From Chara braunii (taxonomy: Eukaryota > Streptophyta > Charophyceae > Charales > Characeae), in contig BFEA01000053.1 of NCBI GenBank assembly GCA_003427395.1, positions 1,489,268 through 1,553,267 of the forward strand: 64,000 bases of DNA. The letters run 5' to 3'. The translations under genes and the position numbers were made by a program. The notes beneath the pieces were generated by a model. The model worked only from the letters and a program-made list of their open reading frames with translations, ran no database searches and was not told where the DNA came from. This document shows positions 20,910 to 31,572 of the stretch, piece after piece (position 1 is the first letter of the stretch; the number at the start of each line of letters is the position of its first letter).

Positions 20910-21760
20910 TGTGATTCAGGGCCCTTCCCCAGACATGGGTTTCCACCGAGCCTGGTGGTACCAGTAACCCGGCCTATACCCGTGCGACGCCATAGCCAGG
21001 CCTTTCTGAGCGGAACTCGCACAACAAAAGTCTGCCCTCTCAGAATAGTAGGTCACCACTAGAACACACGCAGCAGACTTCTCACAGGACCCACAGAACG
21101 TTGTAGAAGCGCTTAGCAGGGAACAGCGTCCCGACTTCTCAGAGAAGGGAGGGCACACCTCATGCATACCGTGCGACTCCATTCCCCTTTTTTTTTTATA
21201 GCCTAAGATCCCTATTTTCTAAACACGAGATAACTCTCAGAGTTCTAAGCTCTAACAATCTACGAGTTCATAATTAATATAATAAATCAGAATAAATTAA
21301 AATAAACAGAAGAATGGCGTGAAGCAAAACACCAACAGTCACAGTGCCTACCCCAACTTTTGGCCACTAGCCGCACTTTAATCGTGAAGTGACCACAGAC
21401 TCGACACTGTGGTCCTATAACAAGATACTTCCAGCGTATTTTCCCTTTCAAAAGGCACCCTCGGACTACCTCTGATGGGCACCCGTATCCGATGGCAAGG
21501 AGGGGGCTTATGACCCTCCACGGGGGGGTGATAGGCTCCCTTCCAATGCGGCCGCGGGTCGACCCTCTTTTGAGGTCCTACAGCGCGGCACTCAATTCGA
21601 ACAAGCTCAGCGCAAGTGATATACGAGGGGTCGGCCCACTTAGACCGCAAAACATAGCTCAAGCCCGGATTTCCAACCGTTGGCTTTCCTACGAAATGAC
21701 GGGCAGAAAGGTAAAACAAATCTGATAGCCGAGCAAAAAGAAAACTAAATAATAATATCA

Positions 21761-21795
21761 ATAACAACTATAATAATAATAATAATAGTAGTATT
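21761..21795. repeat. (AAT)n microsatellite
   Basis: Short imperfect run of 'ataat' triplets with 'agtagta' at its end. Confidence 0.7.
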
Positions 21796-21819
21796 TGCAG
21801 AAAAGAAAGGACGACGTTA

Positions 21820-21912
21820 TACCAAACCCCCACCCAGCGGATACCCAAACCCCCAGCGGATACTGTGCCCTCCGACATAATACCAAACCCCCACCCAGCG
21901 TCCCCGCTGGGT
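21820..21912. repeat. duplicated 'accaaacccccacccagcg' segment
   Basis: The 19-bp sequence occurs at about 21821 and 21882, with a partial copy between ('acccaaacccccagcgg'). It sits directly upstream of a TATA-like sequence and could be promoter-proximal, but no factor site is recognised. Confidence 0.55.
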
Positions 21913-21933
21913 TTAAACTCTTGAGACGCTCAG

Positions 21934-21940
21934 TATAAAA
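21934..21940 (+). promoter_or_regulatory. probable TATA box (TATAAAA)
   Basis: TATAAAA lies after a GC-rich repeated segment and is followed by about 290 bp of pyrimidine-rich sequence and the ATG of an RGG-rich ORF at 22235. This order is that of a plant promoter, leader and start. Confidence 0.4.
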
Positions 21941-22234
21941 CAGTGCATAGCCCAGAACCTTCATTCATTGTCTTCGTACCACAGCGACTTGTTGTAGGTA
22001 ACGTTTTTGCAGTCGTCATCCCCTTTTCTTTTCATATCGTCTTCTTCCCTCTTTCTCTCCCTCTGCGAGTTTACATAGCTTCTTCTGCTTTTTTTTTTCT
22101 CCCTCTTATTGTGCATACGACGTCGCTGCATGGTCTGCGCCCCCATTCTTTACCTTTCTTTACCACTCTTGTCATTCTCTGTCATACATTTTTCTTCGTT
22201 CTTCTCTTCTCCGAATTGCACTCAATCCCGCACC

Positions 22235-22705
22235 ATGCCTGAAGCACGACGAGGACAGGGTAGAGGAAGAGGAGGGAGAGGGGGTAAGGCTCGGGAGGAA
22301 CCGCCGGCTCGTGCGCGGCGCGATTATAGTTCTGAGGAGGAGGAGGATGAACCACGAGGTTATGGCGCACACTCGAGACCCTATCCTCGCCATTCGCTCG
22401 TTGTGTGGTACGAGAGAACTCCATCCCCAGACAGGATGGACTATTTCCGGAAAAAATTTGAAGCGCGTTACGGCACGCCCAACACTTCCTCACCTCCTTA
22501 CTCTCCCAGAGCTCCTATCACCCCCACGGCGAGTAGAGCTCTAGTGCCCGTTCCACCATCCTCTACCCCTTGCGCAGTTTCTTCGTCCTTGCACTCCAAC
22601 AACTGCATTCTTCTCAGCATTTTCTTCCTTCTCTCTCTGCTTCAGACCGAGCTCATGATAATCTTCTATATCCTGTATAGACGCAACTTCTTCTCTGCTC
22701 TCTGA
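22235..22705 (+). CDS. RGG-rich small protein, unknown
   Basis: From ATG 22235 (context 'caccatgc') the frame encodes 156 residues. The N-terminus is Arg/Gly-rich ('RRGQGRGRGGRGG'), as in many RNA-binding proteins, then acidic ('YSSEEEEDEP'), then 'HSLVVWYERTPSPDRMDYF' and a Pro/Ser-rich stretch. The last 50 residues are hydrophobic and look like out-of-frame or intron translation, so the true end or a splice site may lie near 22560. It runs opposite to element Y, has its own TATA-like sequence, and is flanked by non-coding sequence. It might be the first exon of a separate gene or of another retroelement's gag, since gag nucleic-acid-binding regions can look like this. No family assignment. 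Confidence 0.4.
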   Translation: MPEARRGQGRGRGGRGGKAREEPPARARRDYSSEEEEDEPRGYGAHSRPYPRHSLVVWYERTPSPDRMDYFRKKFEARYGTPNTSSPPYSPRAPITPTASRALVPVPPSSTPCAVSSSLHSNNCILLSIFFLLSLLQTELMIIFYILYRRNFFSAL

Positions 22706-22984
22706 ATCTGTTTTTTTTGGAAGTTTTCGGCTCACGCTTCACTCATAGTGTCCCTGGTTTAAGAGTTTGAACACCTTGAGGTCGGGGACACAAGTTCCTT
22801 GTGAACCAGGCCGCGTGTCGGCCACCAAATAAATTTAAGAAGGATTATATTTCCACTTTCTTGTTCGCTACTGATTTTGACCTCTTGTCATTATGAAGTC
22901 TGCGCTCAATCAGAATCTTATGTCAGGGAAAGGTTATCTTTACCTTCACCTTAACTGAGAATTCAAAACGCTATCAGTCTTGAC

Positions 22985-23215
22985 ACCAATGCTCGGGACA
23001 CTTGTCCAGTCTGCCATGTTGGGGGTAGGGTATACCAAACTCTTCTTTCTGTTTCTGGTCAGGGTGAGATATCTTCTCAATTTCTCATGTGACTCAGGGG
23101 ATACCAAACCCTGTCTTCTTTCTCAGGTCGGAGTGAGGCGTCTCCTCAACTTCTCAGACAGGAAGAAGGGGATACCAAACCCCTTCTCTATTCTCTGGTC
23201 TGGGAACTTCAGATA
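22985..23215. repeat. ~65-70-bp tandem repeat, 'ggggataccaaac' type
   Basis: Three units begin with 'gggtataccaaac' or 'ggggataccaaac' at about 23027, 23097 and 23169 and continue with 'ttctctggtc.g..tgaggt.tcctcaa.ttctc'. Confidence 0.65.
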
Positions 23216-24139
23216 AATCTTTGTATACCTGCAAAACAGCGAGTCCCACAAACAACATATCCCGGCCCCAACAAACAGACCCTCTAACAACCAGCAGTCA
23301 AACAGTAACAAATTAAAATAAAACCCATAAATAAAATAATAAAAATTAATAATAAATACCACATGACAGCTCTTCACACCTAAGATTTATTGATTGTCTT
23401 GGTTTTGGCCCACCACTGGCCAAGAATGCCAAACGTCCCGTCAGTCTGACATACCTCATTTGGCCCGCCTCAGGCCAGGACTAGTCAGACCATTTGTCTT
23501 GACAGCCCCTTTGACCTGCCTCTAGGTCAGGACCAGCATACCCACTACTCGAGTATGACAGCCCTTTGGCACTCTCGCCAGGACACCCAGACTATAGCGG
23601 GTCTGGTCACCCTATAACAGTAGACGTCCCGTCAGTCAAACTGTCCCGAATCCGGATTTGACCATTGCGGTCGGGGACCGGCTCACTCACTAGTTTTTGG
23701 CCAAGGGCGCTGGCTGCCCCGCCCAGATTTTTGAACGTGGGACCCAGTCTAACCACAGTTCCAGACTCTGAAGAACCTCACTGGATTGAATCCTCTGACT
23801 GCGGTAGGGTTCCAGTTGACCCCTTTCGACCTCATAGGCCAGACTCCCAGAGTCTTAGCCTCAATCGACTACGAAATTCGACACTCGCGTCGGGGACTTG
23901 CTGACCCCACCAGATTGCAACCTACTGCGGTAAGGCTCTGGCTGGCCCCGACAATCAATGCATCCTCAGGCTAGAGAAGAAGACCCTAGGCACAGACAAT
24001 CAGGCAAGCATATCATAACCCACAAGCAGACTGCCCATGCCCCATAACAGGACAAACATTTCTCAAGAGACTTTTCGTTAGTCTCAGGAGGCACTAAACA
24101 GCAACATGATAACCAGCACCAAGCCCTAACAGGAGACCT

Positions 24140-24290
24140 CCCTTCAGTCTCAAGAAGGATACTCAGTGCCGGCCCCAGAGATGTCCCTTCCCTGAGCTGG
24201 GAATTTTCTTTTCCAGGAGACGTCCCGTCAGTCCCAAGGAAATACTGAAATGTTGATCCCAGAGAGGTCCCTTCCCTCATCTGAGTGAAG
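24140..24290. repeat. diverged duplication, 'ggagacgtcccgtcagtc' type
   Basis: Two units ('ggagacctcccttcagtctc' at about 24131 and 'ggagacgtcccgtcagtccc' at about 24217) are each followed by 'aagraatact..' and 'ccccagagatgtcccttccct'. Related short pieces occur at 23430 and 23626. Confidence 0.55.
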
Positions 24291-24295
24291 ACAGA

Positions 24296-24482
24296 CAACT
24301 TAGTCAAGAGACACGAAGTCTCTCCACTGACAACTCTCAGTCAGGTAAAGTTGAACTTCTTTATGCTTGTCCTCATCTGAATTTCTTAGATGGACAACTC
24401 AGTCAAGAGACACGAAGTCCTTTCACTGACAACTCTTAATCAGACAGAACTGAACTCCCTTATGCCCATCATGCTTTTCTCT
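24296..24482. repeat. ~93-bp tandem duplication
   Basis: The segment starting 'acaacttagtcaagagacac' (24296) is repeated from 24388 ('gacaactcagtcaagagaca') through 'cactgacaactct' and the 'gaact..cttatgc' end. Confidence 0.75.
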
Positions 24483-24755
24483 TTGTCATAAAAATATTAC
24501 CGACTACATCTCTTGATGTGCCACAACCATGAGTTCTCTGATTCTTGACACTGCGTCAATGCTCACAAAAACTGTATCTCACAGGTATTCCCCCACTCTC
24601 AGGGACTTAAGACTCATGGACCGACTGTAGCATTGCATCAAAGATATAGTCTTATTAACTTTGTTGCTTGCTGAAACGAAAAATTAACTGACATGCTGAA
24701 AAATTGAAATACTGAATTGACCATGCACGAACGATCACAGTCTGCTGAAAACTCA

Positions 24756-24776
24756 GTTTTCCTGTCTCTTTGTCTT
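24756..24776 (-). other. candidate polypurine tract of Y
   Basis: On the minus strand the sequence is purine-rich ('aagacaaagagacaggaaaac') and is followed directly by TGAGTTTTCAGC. It lies about 15 bases past the end of the integrase frame, where a 3' polypurine tract should be. If right, the 3' LTR of Y is 15449-24755, about 9.3 kb. No matching start is seen at the 5' end, so this stays a candidate. Confidence 0.3.
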
Positions 24777-24790
24777 ATAGTACTTTTCTC

Positions 24791-25930
24791 TCAGTTCTCT
24801 GGAACTGTTCCTCTACTTGGATATTGACCTTTCCTTCCTCTCTTTGAGGTCACTGTGGGGATCAAATCTGGGTCTTTGAAAATAAACTTCCGAAGTCTTG
24901 ATCCTGATACCATGTCGTGCACCCTCGATCCATCCATCTTTGAAATCTCATAAACTTTGTCCTCTGCTTCCCCTGTGATTCTGTAAGGACCAAGCCATCT
25001 CGGCTCCAACCTTTTAGTCCATTGTGTCTCAAGGGAACTATCGAACAGGAGGACAACATCTCCAACTTTCAGTTTCTCCTTTCTTATATATATTTTCTTG
25101 TTTCATCTCTCTTGATCTGACAATCTGTTGGATGTCATCCTCGCTGCAGCATCCATTACTGTCCGGTCAACTTCTGATATTTGCCTCATTCGGATCTGAA
25201 GGAGCTCTGAAATAGAATAGTCTTTGTCAATTTTTTGACTTGACCATGTCTTGACAATGTTCTCAATAGGCAATGTAGCATATCGACCATACCATAGAGT
25301 AAATGGTGCATAGTCAGTAGTTCTTTTGACTGTGATGTTGTCAGCGTATACAGCAACTCTTAATACTTTTGGTCAGTTGCTGAGATTTTCTTCACACCAC
25401 TTGGCCAATGAATCTTTCAAAGTTTTGTAACCTCTTTCAACAAGTGCATTCGCTTGAGGATGGTAAGTAGTCACATACCGAATTCTGACACCCAACCTGA
25501 GTGTGGTTCTTCTGACAATCTCATTTCTATATTCTGATCCTCTGTCTGAGACAAATTCTCTGATAAAAGGATACCTGAGATAGACTTCTTCTATCCAGTC
25601 AGCCACTTGCTCGACTGTCTTTTTTTTCAGAGTCTTTGCCTCAACATATCCTGAGAAGTTATCTTTCATGTTCAGTATATATCTCATTTCACCCTTGCCT
25701 AAAATCATAGTGATGAGATCTAAATAAACTCTGTTTCCTGGTTCTACCAGAATAGTGCGGAATAAAGGCTCAATCATTCTAGTGGTAGACCTTTTCTGAC
25801 ATAACACACATGATTTACAAAATCTGAAAATCATGTCTCTCATGCCAGGCCAGAAGTAGAGTTTGACAGTCTTGGAGTAGGTTGCCTCAGCAGCCTTGTG
25901 GCCACCTGCAACCCTCTCATATAGAGCAGC
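24791..25930 (-). pseudogene. element Y: integrase
   Basis: On the minus strand from about 25930 the zinc-binding region reads 'VAGGHKAAEATYSKT' and 'CKSCVLCQKR', but the first His of the HHCC motif seems replaced by Tyr. The core follows from 25843: 'VYLDLITM' (first Asp), 'EFVSDRGSEY' (second Asp) and 'ANALVERGYK' (Glu), the DDE triad that cuts and joins DNA ends. After a frame break near 25370 the C-terminal part resumes, and 25009-24791 holds 'WLGPYRITGEAEDKVYEI', the GPY/F-type module of Ty3/gypsy integrases. A stop also lies near 25100. It is clearly homologous to the integrase of X. It is the last gene before the 3' LTR region of Y. Confidence 0.85.
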
Positions 25931-26048
25931 AATTATCTCTCTGTACCACAGACCACCCTTAGTGGAGGTAGGTCTCCCTTACCATCCACAAAGAGATGTA
26001 CTCTTTTTAGTCTGAACTTTTTCCTTGAATTCTTACAAAAATATTCTC

Positions 26049-27026
26049 TTAGCTGCTTCTTTTCCATCTTCCTACCAATTTCTTAATAGCTTTCATCATA
26101 TTCTTCAAATATGAAAAATGTTTTTTCTTCCTTCTTTTCGCCTTCTTCTTCTTCTTCCTTTGAACCAGAGTTTTCCCCAATTTCATGAGCAGCCGCTGTT
26201 GCTGCATTAACCTTAGCATACCAATCATTTGGCTCATCTTCTTCTTCTTTCTCAATAATCGACTCATAAACATATGCATTAGGGATCTCTCCCAGTTGTC
26301 TTTCTCTTCAGGCCACAAACTCCACTTGTAGAAGTTTGGTACTTCATAATCCTCATCATCTTTCTCATTAAGAAAATTATCAACATAGGCTGATTCTTCA
26401 ATCGTTCCGTTTACATCTTCTTTTTCTTCTTTTTTCCACTCAATACGACTTAGACCATCTGCTATGTTCCTCTCAGTGGGGGTCTTTTCCAACTTGAAAT
26501 CATACGTCCAGATGAAAGCGATTCACCTGCTGACTGTTGGATCTACTTGTTGGTGTTTGTTAATGGCACCAATCACAGCAGATGCATTAGTCCTCATGAT
26601 GAATCTCCTTCCTAATACGTAGTGCCTAAAGTACCTGACGCTATGGATGATTGTCAGCAGCTCTTTTATGAATTGGGTATAACCTCTTTCTGTAGAATTG
26701 AGAGTTCTGCTCTCAAATCTTAGAGGCCTCTCTTTTCCATTTTCATCTTTTTGAATGAGCACACAATCCAGAGCAACTGGTCCTCCATCGGCCTCAATGA
26801 TGAAGGGTCTTGCCTCCTCATTATCATAAAATGACACTCCTAACACCACACCACCGTCTTTTAGTTTTTTCTGTAGTGTTTCTGCGACGGCTTGTCTTTT
26901 ATCATTCCAGGCTAAATTAGCCCCTTGCCTTACAATTTCCCTCAGAGGCTTTGCAAGGGTAGCAAAATGAGGAATAAAAGTCCTCCAGAATCCACAGACG
27001 CTCAAGAAGCTTCTGACATCTGTCAC
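26049..27026 (-). pseudogene. element Y: RNase H and connection region
   Basis: The frame begins at 27026 with 'TDVRSFLSVCGFWRTFIPHF', the RT thumb/connection typical of Ty3/gypsy, then RNase H: 'PFIIEADGGP' (first Asp), 'FESRTLNSTERGY' (Glu), 'FIMRTNASAVIGAI' where the family's third acidic residue is replaced by Asn, and after a stop at 26523 'NIADGLSRI' in the frame starting 26492. The remainder to 26049 is Lys-rich and low in complexity. The Asp to Asn change and the TGA after 'TVSR' are explicable by G-to-A changes. It joins the RT frame upstream by an apparent 2-bp indel near 27025. Confidence 0.8.
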
Positions 27027-28048
27027 TCTCTTGGTGGCAGAGGCCAGTTTAAGATTTTGTCTATCTTCTTGGGGTCAGGACTCCTACCCTTGGAGAAACA
27101 TCTGAAGCCTAAAATGATTACTTCGGGTTGGAAGAGAAGGGACTTTGGTCCGCTGGCAGTCAGATTGTATTTTTGAAGTCTCTCTGTGACCATTTTTACT
27201 CCTTCAGTATATTCCCAGACAGACTTCCTGACTCCACCGGCAACCAAAGTCTCATCCCTTACCAGAGGTCTTTTTACAGGATTGTCATCAATATAGGGGC
27301 TGGTTATTTCAGAAAAAATATCTTGCATGACTTGAATCATATCCCTCTGAACCACTGCCTCACCATTAGTCCAACCCTGAGGTACCACGCACATTTGAAT
27401 GAGCCATCTTGGCGTGTGCATGACAGTCATTGGTCGGTTAGTGGGACCAATGAAAAACTGATCATAGCCAGAATACAAATCAATTAGAGAGTAAATGCAT
27501 CGACCAGCAAAAGATTCAGAGAGAAGATCATCATTAGGAAGATTACCTGCGTCACGTACCGTCACAGAGTTGAGCTTCTGAAGATTCTGAATCCATCTCA
27601 ATCCACCCCCTGGTTTCCAAAAGCAAAACCAGTGGTTAGCATACGATCCATCAACAGGTTCAACAACATTAGATGCAATCTTCTTGTCAAGGTATTTTAC
27701 AACTTCTGCTTCTTCCTTCAGGGCATACTTGGTCGGCCTATCATTCCATGAAACATGATCAATTGTCCAAATCTTGGCCATCTTGATCATGTCCACGTCC
27801 AACCGCCCTCTTTCTTCATCATTAAAAGAGAAAGCACCAGAGAATTTCTGACACATCTTGAAGATATATTCTTTCTCTTTAGGTAGGATAAACTGATCCG
27901 AGCCTATCTTCATCGTGTCAAACCTCTCTTTGGTGACTCTATTCCCCAATTTTGCAGACTCTCTCAATGCTTTAATAATCTCCCTCTCATTTTTCATTGC
28001 TGCATCATAATCCTTTTCTATTAGGACTGTCACCGGGTTTTTCTTCAC
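27023..28048 (-). pseudogene. element Y: reverse transcriptase
   Basis: A 341-residue frame carries the RT domain that copies element RNA into DNA. Visible blocks in order: 'FSFNDEERGRLD', 'HVSWNDRPTKYAL', 'ASNVVEPVDGSYANHWFCFW', 'GLRWIQNLQKLNSVTVRDAG', motif A 'IYSLIDLYSGYDQF', 'VVPQGWTNGEAVVQRDM', and the catalytic 'SPYIDDNPVKRP' (YIDD, about 27300-27286). It ends with 'ILGFRCFSKGRSPDP..ID' and 'LNWPLPP'. The frame stops at 27023, where a small indel displaces the connection/RNase H frame. It is homologous to X RT but clearly another family. It belongs to a minus-strand gag-pol. Confidence 0.9.
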
Positions 28049-28167
28049 CCCCTTGGGCTTATATTTTATTTTTGATCCAGTGGTTATTTTCCTAAAAAAA
28101 GGTGCGTCGATGCAAATTTTAGTTTCATCTTTCCACCTTTAGTAGTCTCTACAGCCTTTCTAAATGC

Positions 28168-28857
28168 TTAAATTTGTCCATCCTCATCCTCGAGTTTACC
28201 AAGAACTTTTATCATTTTCGAAACTTGACTGATACCCACCGAAATCTCTTTTTTTGCTTCTTGTTTTCCTTCTTCCTTTAGTCTCCTAACCCTTTCAACA
28301 GACTCTTCTCTTCTGATTGAATTAGCAGATAATTGATGCTTGAAATCACCTTTTGTGCTGACCATAAAGGTTTGCTCCTGAGAAGTCTCAGGATCTTGTA
28401 GGCCGATCCAAGATGACCCCTCATGGCTGAAAAATTGTACCGCCTCCATCCTATGCAAGAATGGACTTCCCAAGATAGAGTCATGGTCCAGATCCGACAC
28501 TACAAAACCCAGTAATTTCACAGTCATTGTTCCAACTCTGAGAGACATATTATCAATAAATCCTGCCACGAACAGCTCTCCTGCAATATTACTCAGTACG
28601 TTTTGTGCAGGTCTATCAATAGATAAATTACATACCTCTATCATTCTTCGCGAAAGGAGTATCATCTCTGCCCCAAAGTCCACTAGGGCTAGAATCTTCA
28701 CTTGATTAATACGAATTGTAAGATGTTCACATCCCACGGTTGCGAATCTCATCTTGCAACCTGGCAGTGACCTGTTCACTTGGTTGGGAAAACCTGATCC
28801 TAAATAATTAGCTTCCAATTTTTTCTTCTCAATCAACTTTTTCAGCCCTTCTCTCAT
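28168..28857 (-). CDS. element Y: retropepsin-type protease region
   Basis: A 229-residue frame. The aspartic protease that cleaves the polyprotein is recognised by 'ILALVDFGAEMILLS' (expected Asp-Ser/Thr-Gly-Ala) and by 'DSILGSPFLHRME', the second family landmark. The residue after the catalytic Asp is Phe, codon TTT, one C-to-T change from TCT (Ser), so the enzyme is probably dead. Downstream is a charged Lys/Glu linker toward RT. The start codon at 28857 overlaps the stop of the upstream frame (TAATG). The RT frame begins about 120 bases further on, in another frame. Confidence 0.75.
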   Translation of the reverse strand: MREGLKKLIEKKKLEANYLGSGFPNQVNRSLPGCKMRFATVGCEHLTIRINQVKILALVDFGAEMILLSRRMIEVCNLSIDRPAQNVLSNIAGELFVAGFIDNMSLRVGTMTVKLLGFVVSDLDHDSILGSPFLHRMEAVQFFSHEGSSWIGLQDPETSQEQTFMVSTKGDFKHQLSANSIRREESVERVRRLKEEGKQEAKKEISVGISQVSKMIKVLGKLEDEDGQI

Positions 28858-30480
28858 TACATCGTCTCATCATCCAAGTCACTCTTGAGAATAAATTTCC
28901 TCTTTCTCCCCTGTTCATTCTTTCTATGTGAAAGTTCCGGTTCCGGGTCATCAAGGATATCAATCAGTGACTCATCAGCCTTTCTCCTTTTCTTTTCCTC
29001 TATCATTTGAGGCGTCATACGGGCTTGGAGGTTTCTCACTTCACCAAACCTGACACTAGGTTCCATGACGAGTTCCGGGGGTAAATCCCCACGAAACGAC
29101 ATCATGTTAGCCAGAAGTCGAACCATTTCATTGGAAGAGGACCCTACTAGTTTAGAAGGATTCTGAGAAGTAGGATTCCCTCCTAATGGAGCCTCCTAAT
29201 GGAGGCTCACTTGTAGAAGCCTCGCTAGGCACACACTCTATTAATGTTAAGGATTGCAGAGACAACTCAATCGTGGTATAAGAGTCACTTGTTTTCTGTA
29301 CTAGTTCATTAGGCAACTCTTCAATGAGAAAATGAACATTCACATTTGTCTTTCTCTTCTTCTTCGTCTTTATCTTTTCATCATGTTTAAGAGCAAGAAG
29401 TCTCATACCTCCTGGATGTCTGGGGTCAAACATTTCTTATGAACTATCACAGACATGACCCATTGCATCCTTCTTTGTCACCCCACTCCTTACATCCTCC
29501 TCTAAAGCTTGCAATAGGTGGTAGTGTGACCCCCTTCACCGCAATAGTAGCAGACAAAACTCCTCTTATGACACTTATCATATTTCCTTCTTTCTCTGCT
29601 TCCTTTGTCACAATTTTTCCCATTCTTTTTAGATCTGGAAGAATCCCCCTTCTTACCATAGCCTTCATCATCATCATCATCCTCTTCACTTTCAGTTTTC
29701 TTCTTTCCCCTGTCATCCACAACATGGGTTGCAGGCCTCGCAGGCATAAAGTTAGCCATCACTTTCTGAACTCAGCACTCAGGTTATTCTCTTTGTTCAT
29801 AGCATTCTCAGTCTCCCAGTCCTTGGTCAAAGTACTGATCTGATCCAGTGATCATTTCTTATGAGAAACTGTAGGTAGAGTTCTTACCATTGCAACCATT
29901 TCATCCCATCCGAGAGAGAACAGTCTGCCTTTCGGTGTAAGTAAAATTTGTCAAAAATATATTGCATCTCTGGGCTTCATCCAAATATGGAATTCTTCTT
30001 GCTGTTCGGATGAAGGTATGAAGAAAAACACTGAAAGTGTCATACTTAGCTTTTCTGATGTTGAGTAAATCTTTTGTGATAGTCGGAACTGAGTCTTTCT
30101 CAAATTCCTTTTTCATTCTCTCTTTAACCTCTTCCCATGTAGTGGCACCATTGGTTCCTGAACAACCAATCTTAAGTCAGTATCACATTAAGATAGAAGG
30201 TGTTTAAAACGTTGTTTATCTGTCCATCCATAACTAAGTCAAATAATTCATACTCGTCCAGGAAATCATTTACTTGAGGCCTTCTGAAACAAGGAATTAT
30301 CTCATCTGACCTCTTTGCTCTTGCAATGTTTGACCCTCCTTTTATAGTGTCAACTCTCTCAACTAGTTCCCGTATAACCCTAACGAAGGTCTCTTCATTG
30401 GTTCCTGCAGATGAACTCGATCTTCCTCGTCCTGCCATTTTGGCCATAGATTTTCCCGGATATTTTCTTCTCTCTTCCAA
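28857..30480 (-). pseudogene. element Y: gag, nucleocapsid and linker, broken
   Basis: Gag starts at ATG near 30444-30480 with 'GRGRSSSSAGTNEETFVRVI'. The capsid-like part has 'QVNDFLDEYELFDLVMDGQ', then two stops near 30170-30130, and 'YDTFSVFLHTFIRTARRI' with 'EAQRCNIFLTNF' (30116-29901), matching X gag ('WAFGMHFQKISDVLMKKGKI', 'ERCTIFIGHL'). A frame at 29762-29502 has an acidic/basic linker and a CCHC zinc knuckle 'CYYCGEGGHTTTYC' (C-x2-C-x4-H-x4-C), the RNA-binding nucleocapsid mark. Further frames 29433-29152 and 29126-28857 continue toward the protease. At least four breaks divide what in X is one reading frame. Confidence 0.8.
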
Positions 30481-30888
30481 TCACTCTTGTCTTTTTCTTC
30501 CTTGTCCTTCAATCTCTCACTCTTCTCGCAAGGGATATAGGCTCGTTTCTCTCTTCTCCTGTCTGTTCTACCCCTTGATAATTCTGTGCATATAGAGTAT
30601 CAGCAACAATAGACTGAGTAGTGATCAAGGGAAATGCAATTCTTCTCAGTCTTCCAATGTAATCTTCAATTTAACTCTTTTGCATCATCCCTACTCAGTC
30701 TTCTATCATACTCTTTTATACTACCCTGAATCATAAAATATCAAGTCTATAATCTCATAGTCAAATTACATTGCTCACGGCCCGCTGTTGATCCTTCTTG
30801 CAAGAGAGACCCGTTCCCGAGAAGTGTGGTATGATACTCTCTCAGTTGTTCCCACTTTCACCACCTTTAATAAATAGTTTATCTCAGT

Positions 30889-31065
30889 CTAATCAGTGAC
30901 AACTCTCAGGGCAGAATCTCTCATACGATCAAAGAAAGGCTGCAAAAATTCAAGCTTATCCAGGGTAGAAAGATTCCTGTCAGAGACCCGAAGAGTCCCT
31001 TCTACCTCGATTATTTTATCTTCCAACACAATACCTAGCGTTAGTTGTTCAGTCAAGTTGGACAT
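30889..31065 (-). CDS. element Y: small ORF between G-c and gag
   Basis: A 58-residue frame from ATG 31065, two bases after the G-c gene ends, to TAG at 30889. It reads 'LGIVLEDKIIEVEGTLRV' and ends 'RMRDSALRVVTD'. In X the gene in this position is ORF I, which ends similarly ('RTGVLVVVIRAFES'), but the match is too short to claim homology. It is too small to assign a function. The tight spacing to its neighbour and the lack of stops support it. Confidence 0.4.
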   Translation of the reverse strand: MSNLTEQLTLGIVLEDKIIEVEGTLRVSDRNLSTLDKLEFLQPFFDRMRDSALRVVTD

Positions 31066-31067
31066 TG

Positions 31068-31563
31068 CTAATCATCATAAGCAATATCTGAAAGGTAGAT
31101 CTCAGGTTGAACATAATCAAGGATTTCGAATTTGTGTTCAAAGGTACTCAGAAGCAGAGATTTTATCATCACAGTGGAGTCTTTCTCCCTTGCTCTACAA
31201 ATCTCAACAATAGCTTCCAACATAGGCATCCAATCTCTCCTATCTTCAAATCCCTTAGCAATTGAGATCCAAGGGAGTCTTTCAAATTTTCTTACTCCCA
31301 CTCCCCAAGTTACTTTCCTTTTTAGTTTCCCTAGCCACTCTTTTGTCCGCTCAAGGCTGACATACGCCCCTTTTAAATATTCCAAGTAGTCAACCTCCTC
31401 CTCCAAACTGTTAGAGGAATAAACCCTCACATCCAAACTGTCAGAGTTCAGGAACTTAACCACCGGAATATGAAATACTATATGTCATTCTCCACAAATC
31501 TCATGCCTCAAAATTACAAAGGGATTATCATGCCCTATCACCTCATAAAGTTTGCCCCTCGCA
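31068..31563 (-). pseudogene. element Y: accessory ORF G-c
   Basis: The open part is 31463-31068 (131 residues); upstream, after one stop near 31485, the same frame extends to about 31563 with 'VILRHEICGE', equivalent to the 'FPYEVVRYE' block of the G family. Then come 'FLNSDSLDVRVYSSNS', a long charged helix ('YVSLERTKEWLGKLKRK') and 'VTWGVGVRKFERLPW'. The order strand, strand, helix, strand is that of the family. A C-terminal part ('WMPMLEAIVEICR') is shared with G-a ('WLPIINMVLALEK') but not G-b. The function is unknown. Confidence 0.6.
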
Positions 31564-31572
31564 GTAGTTATC

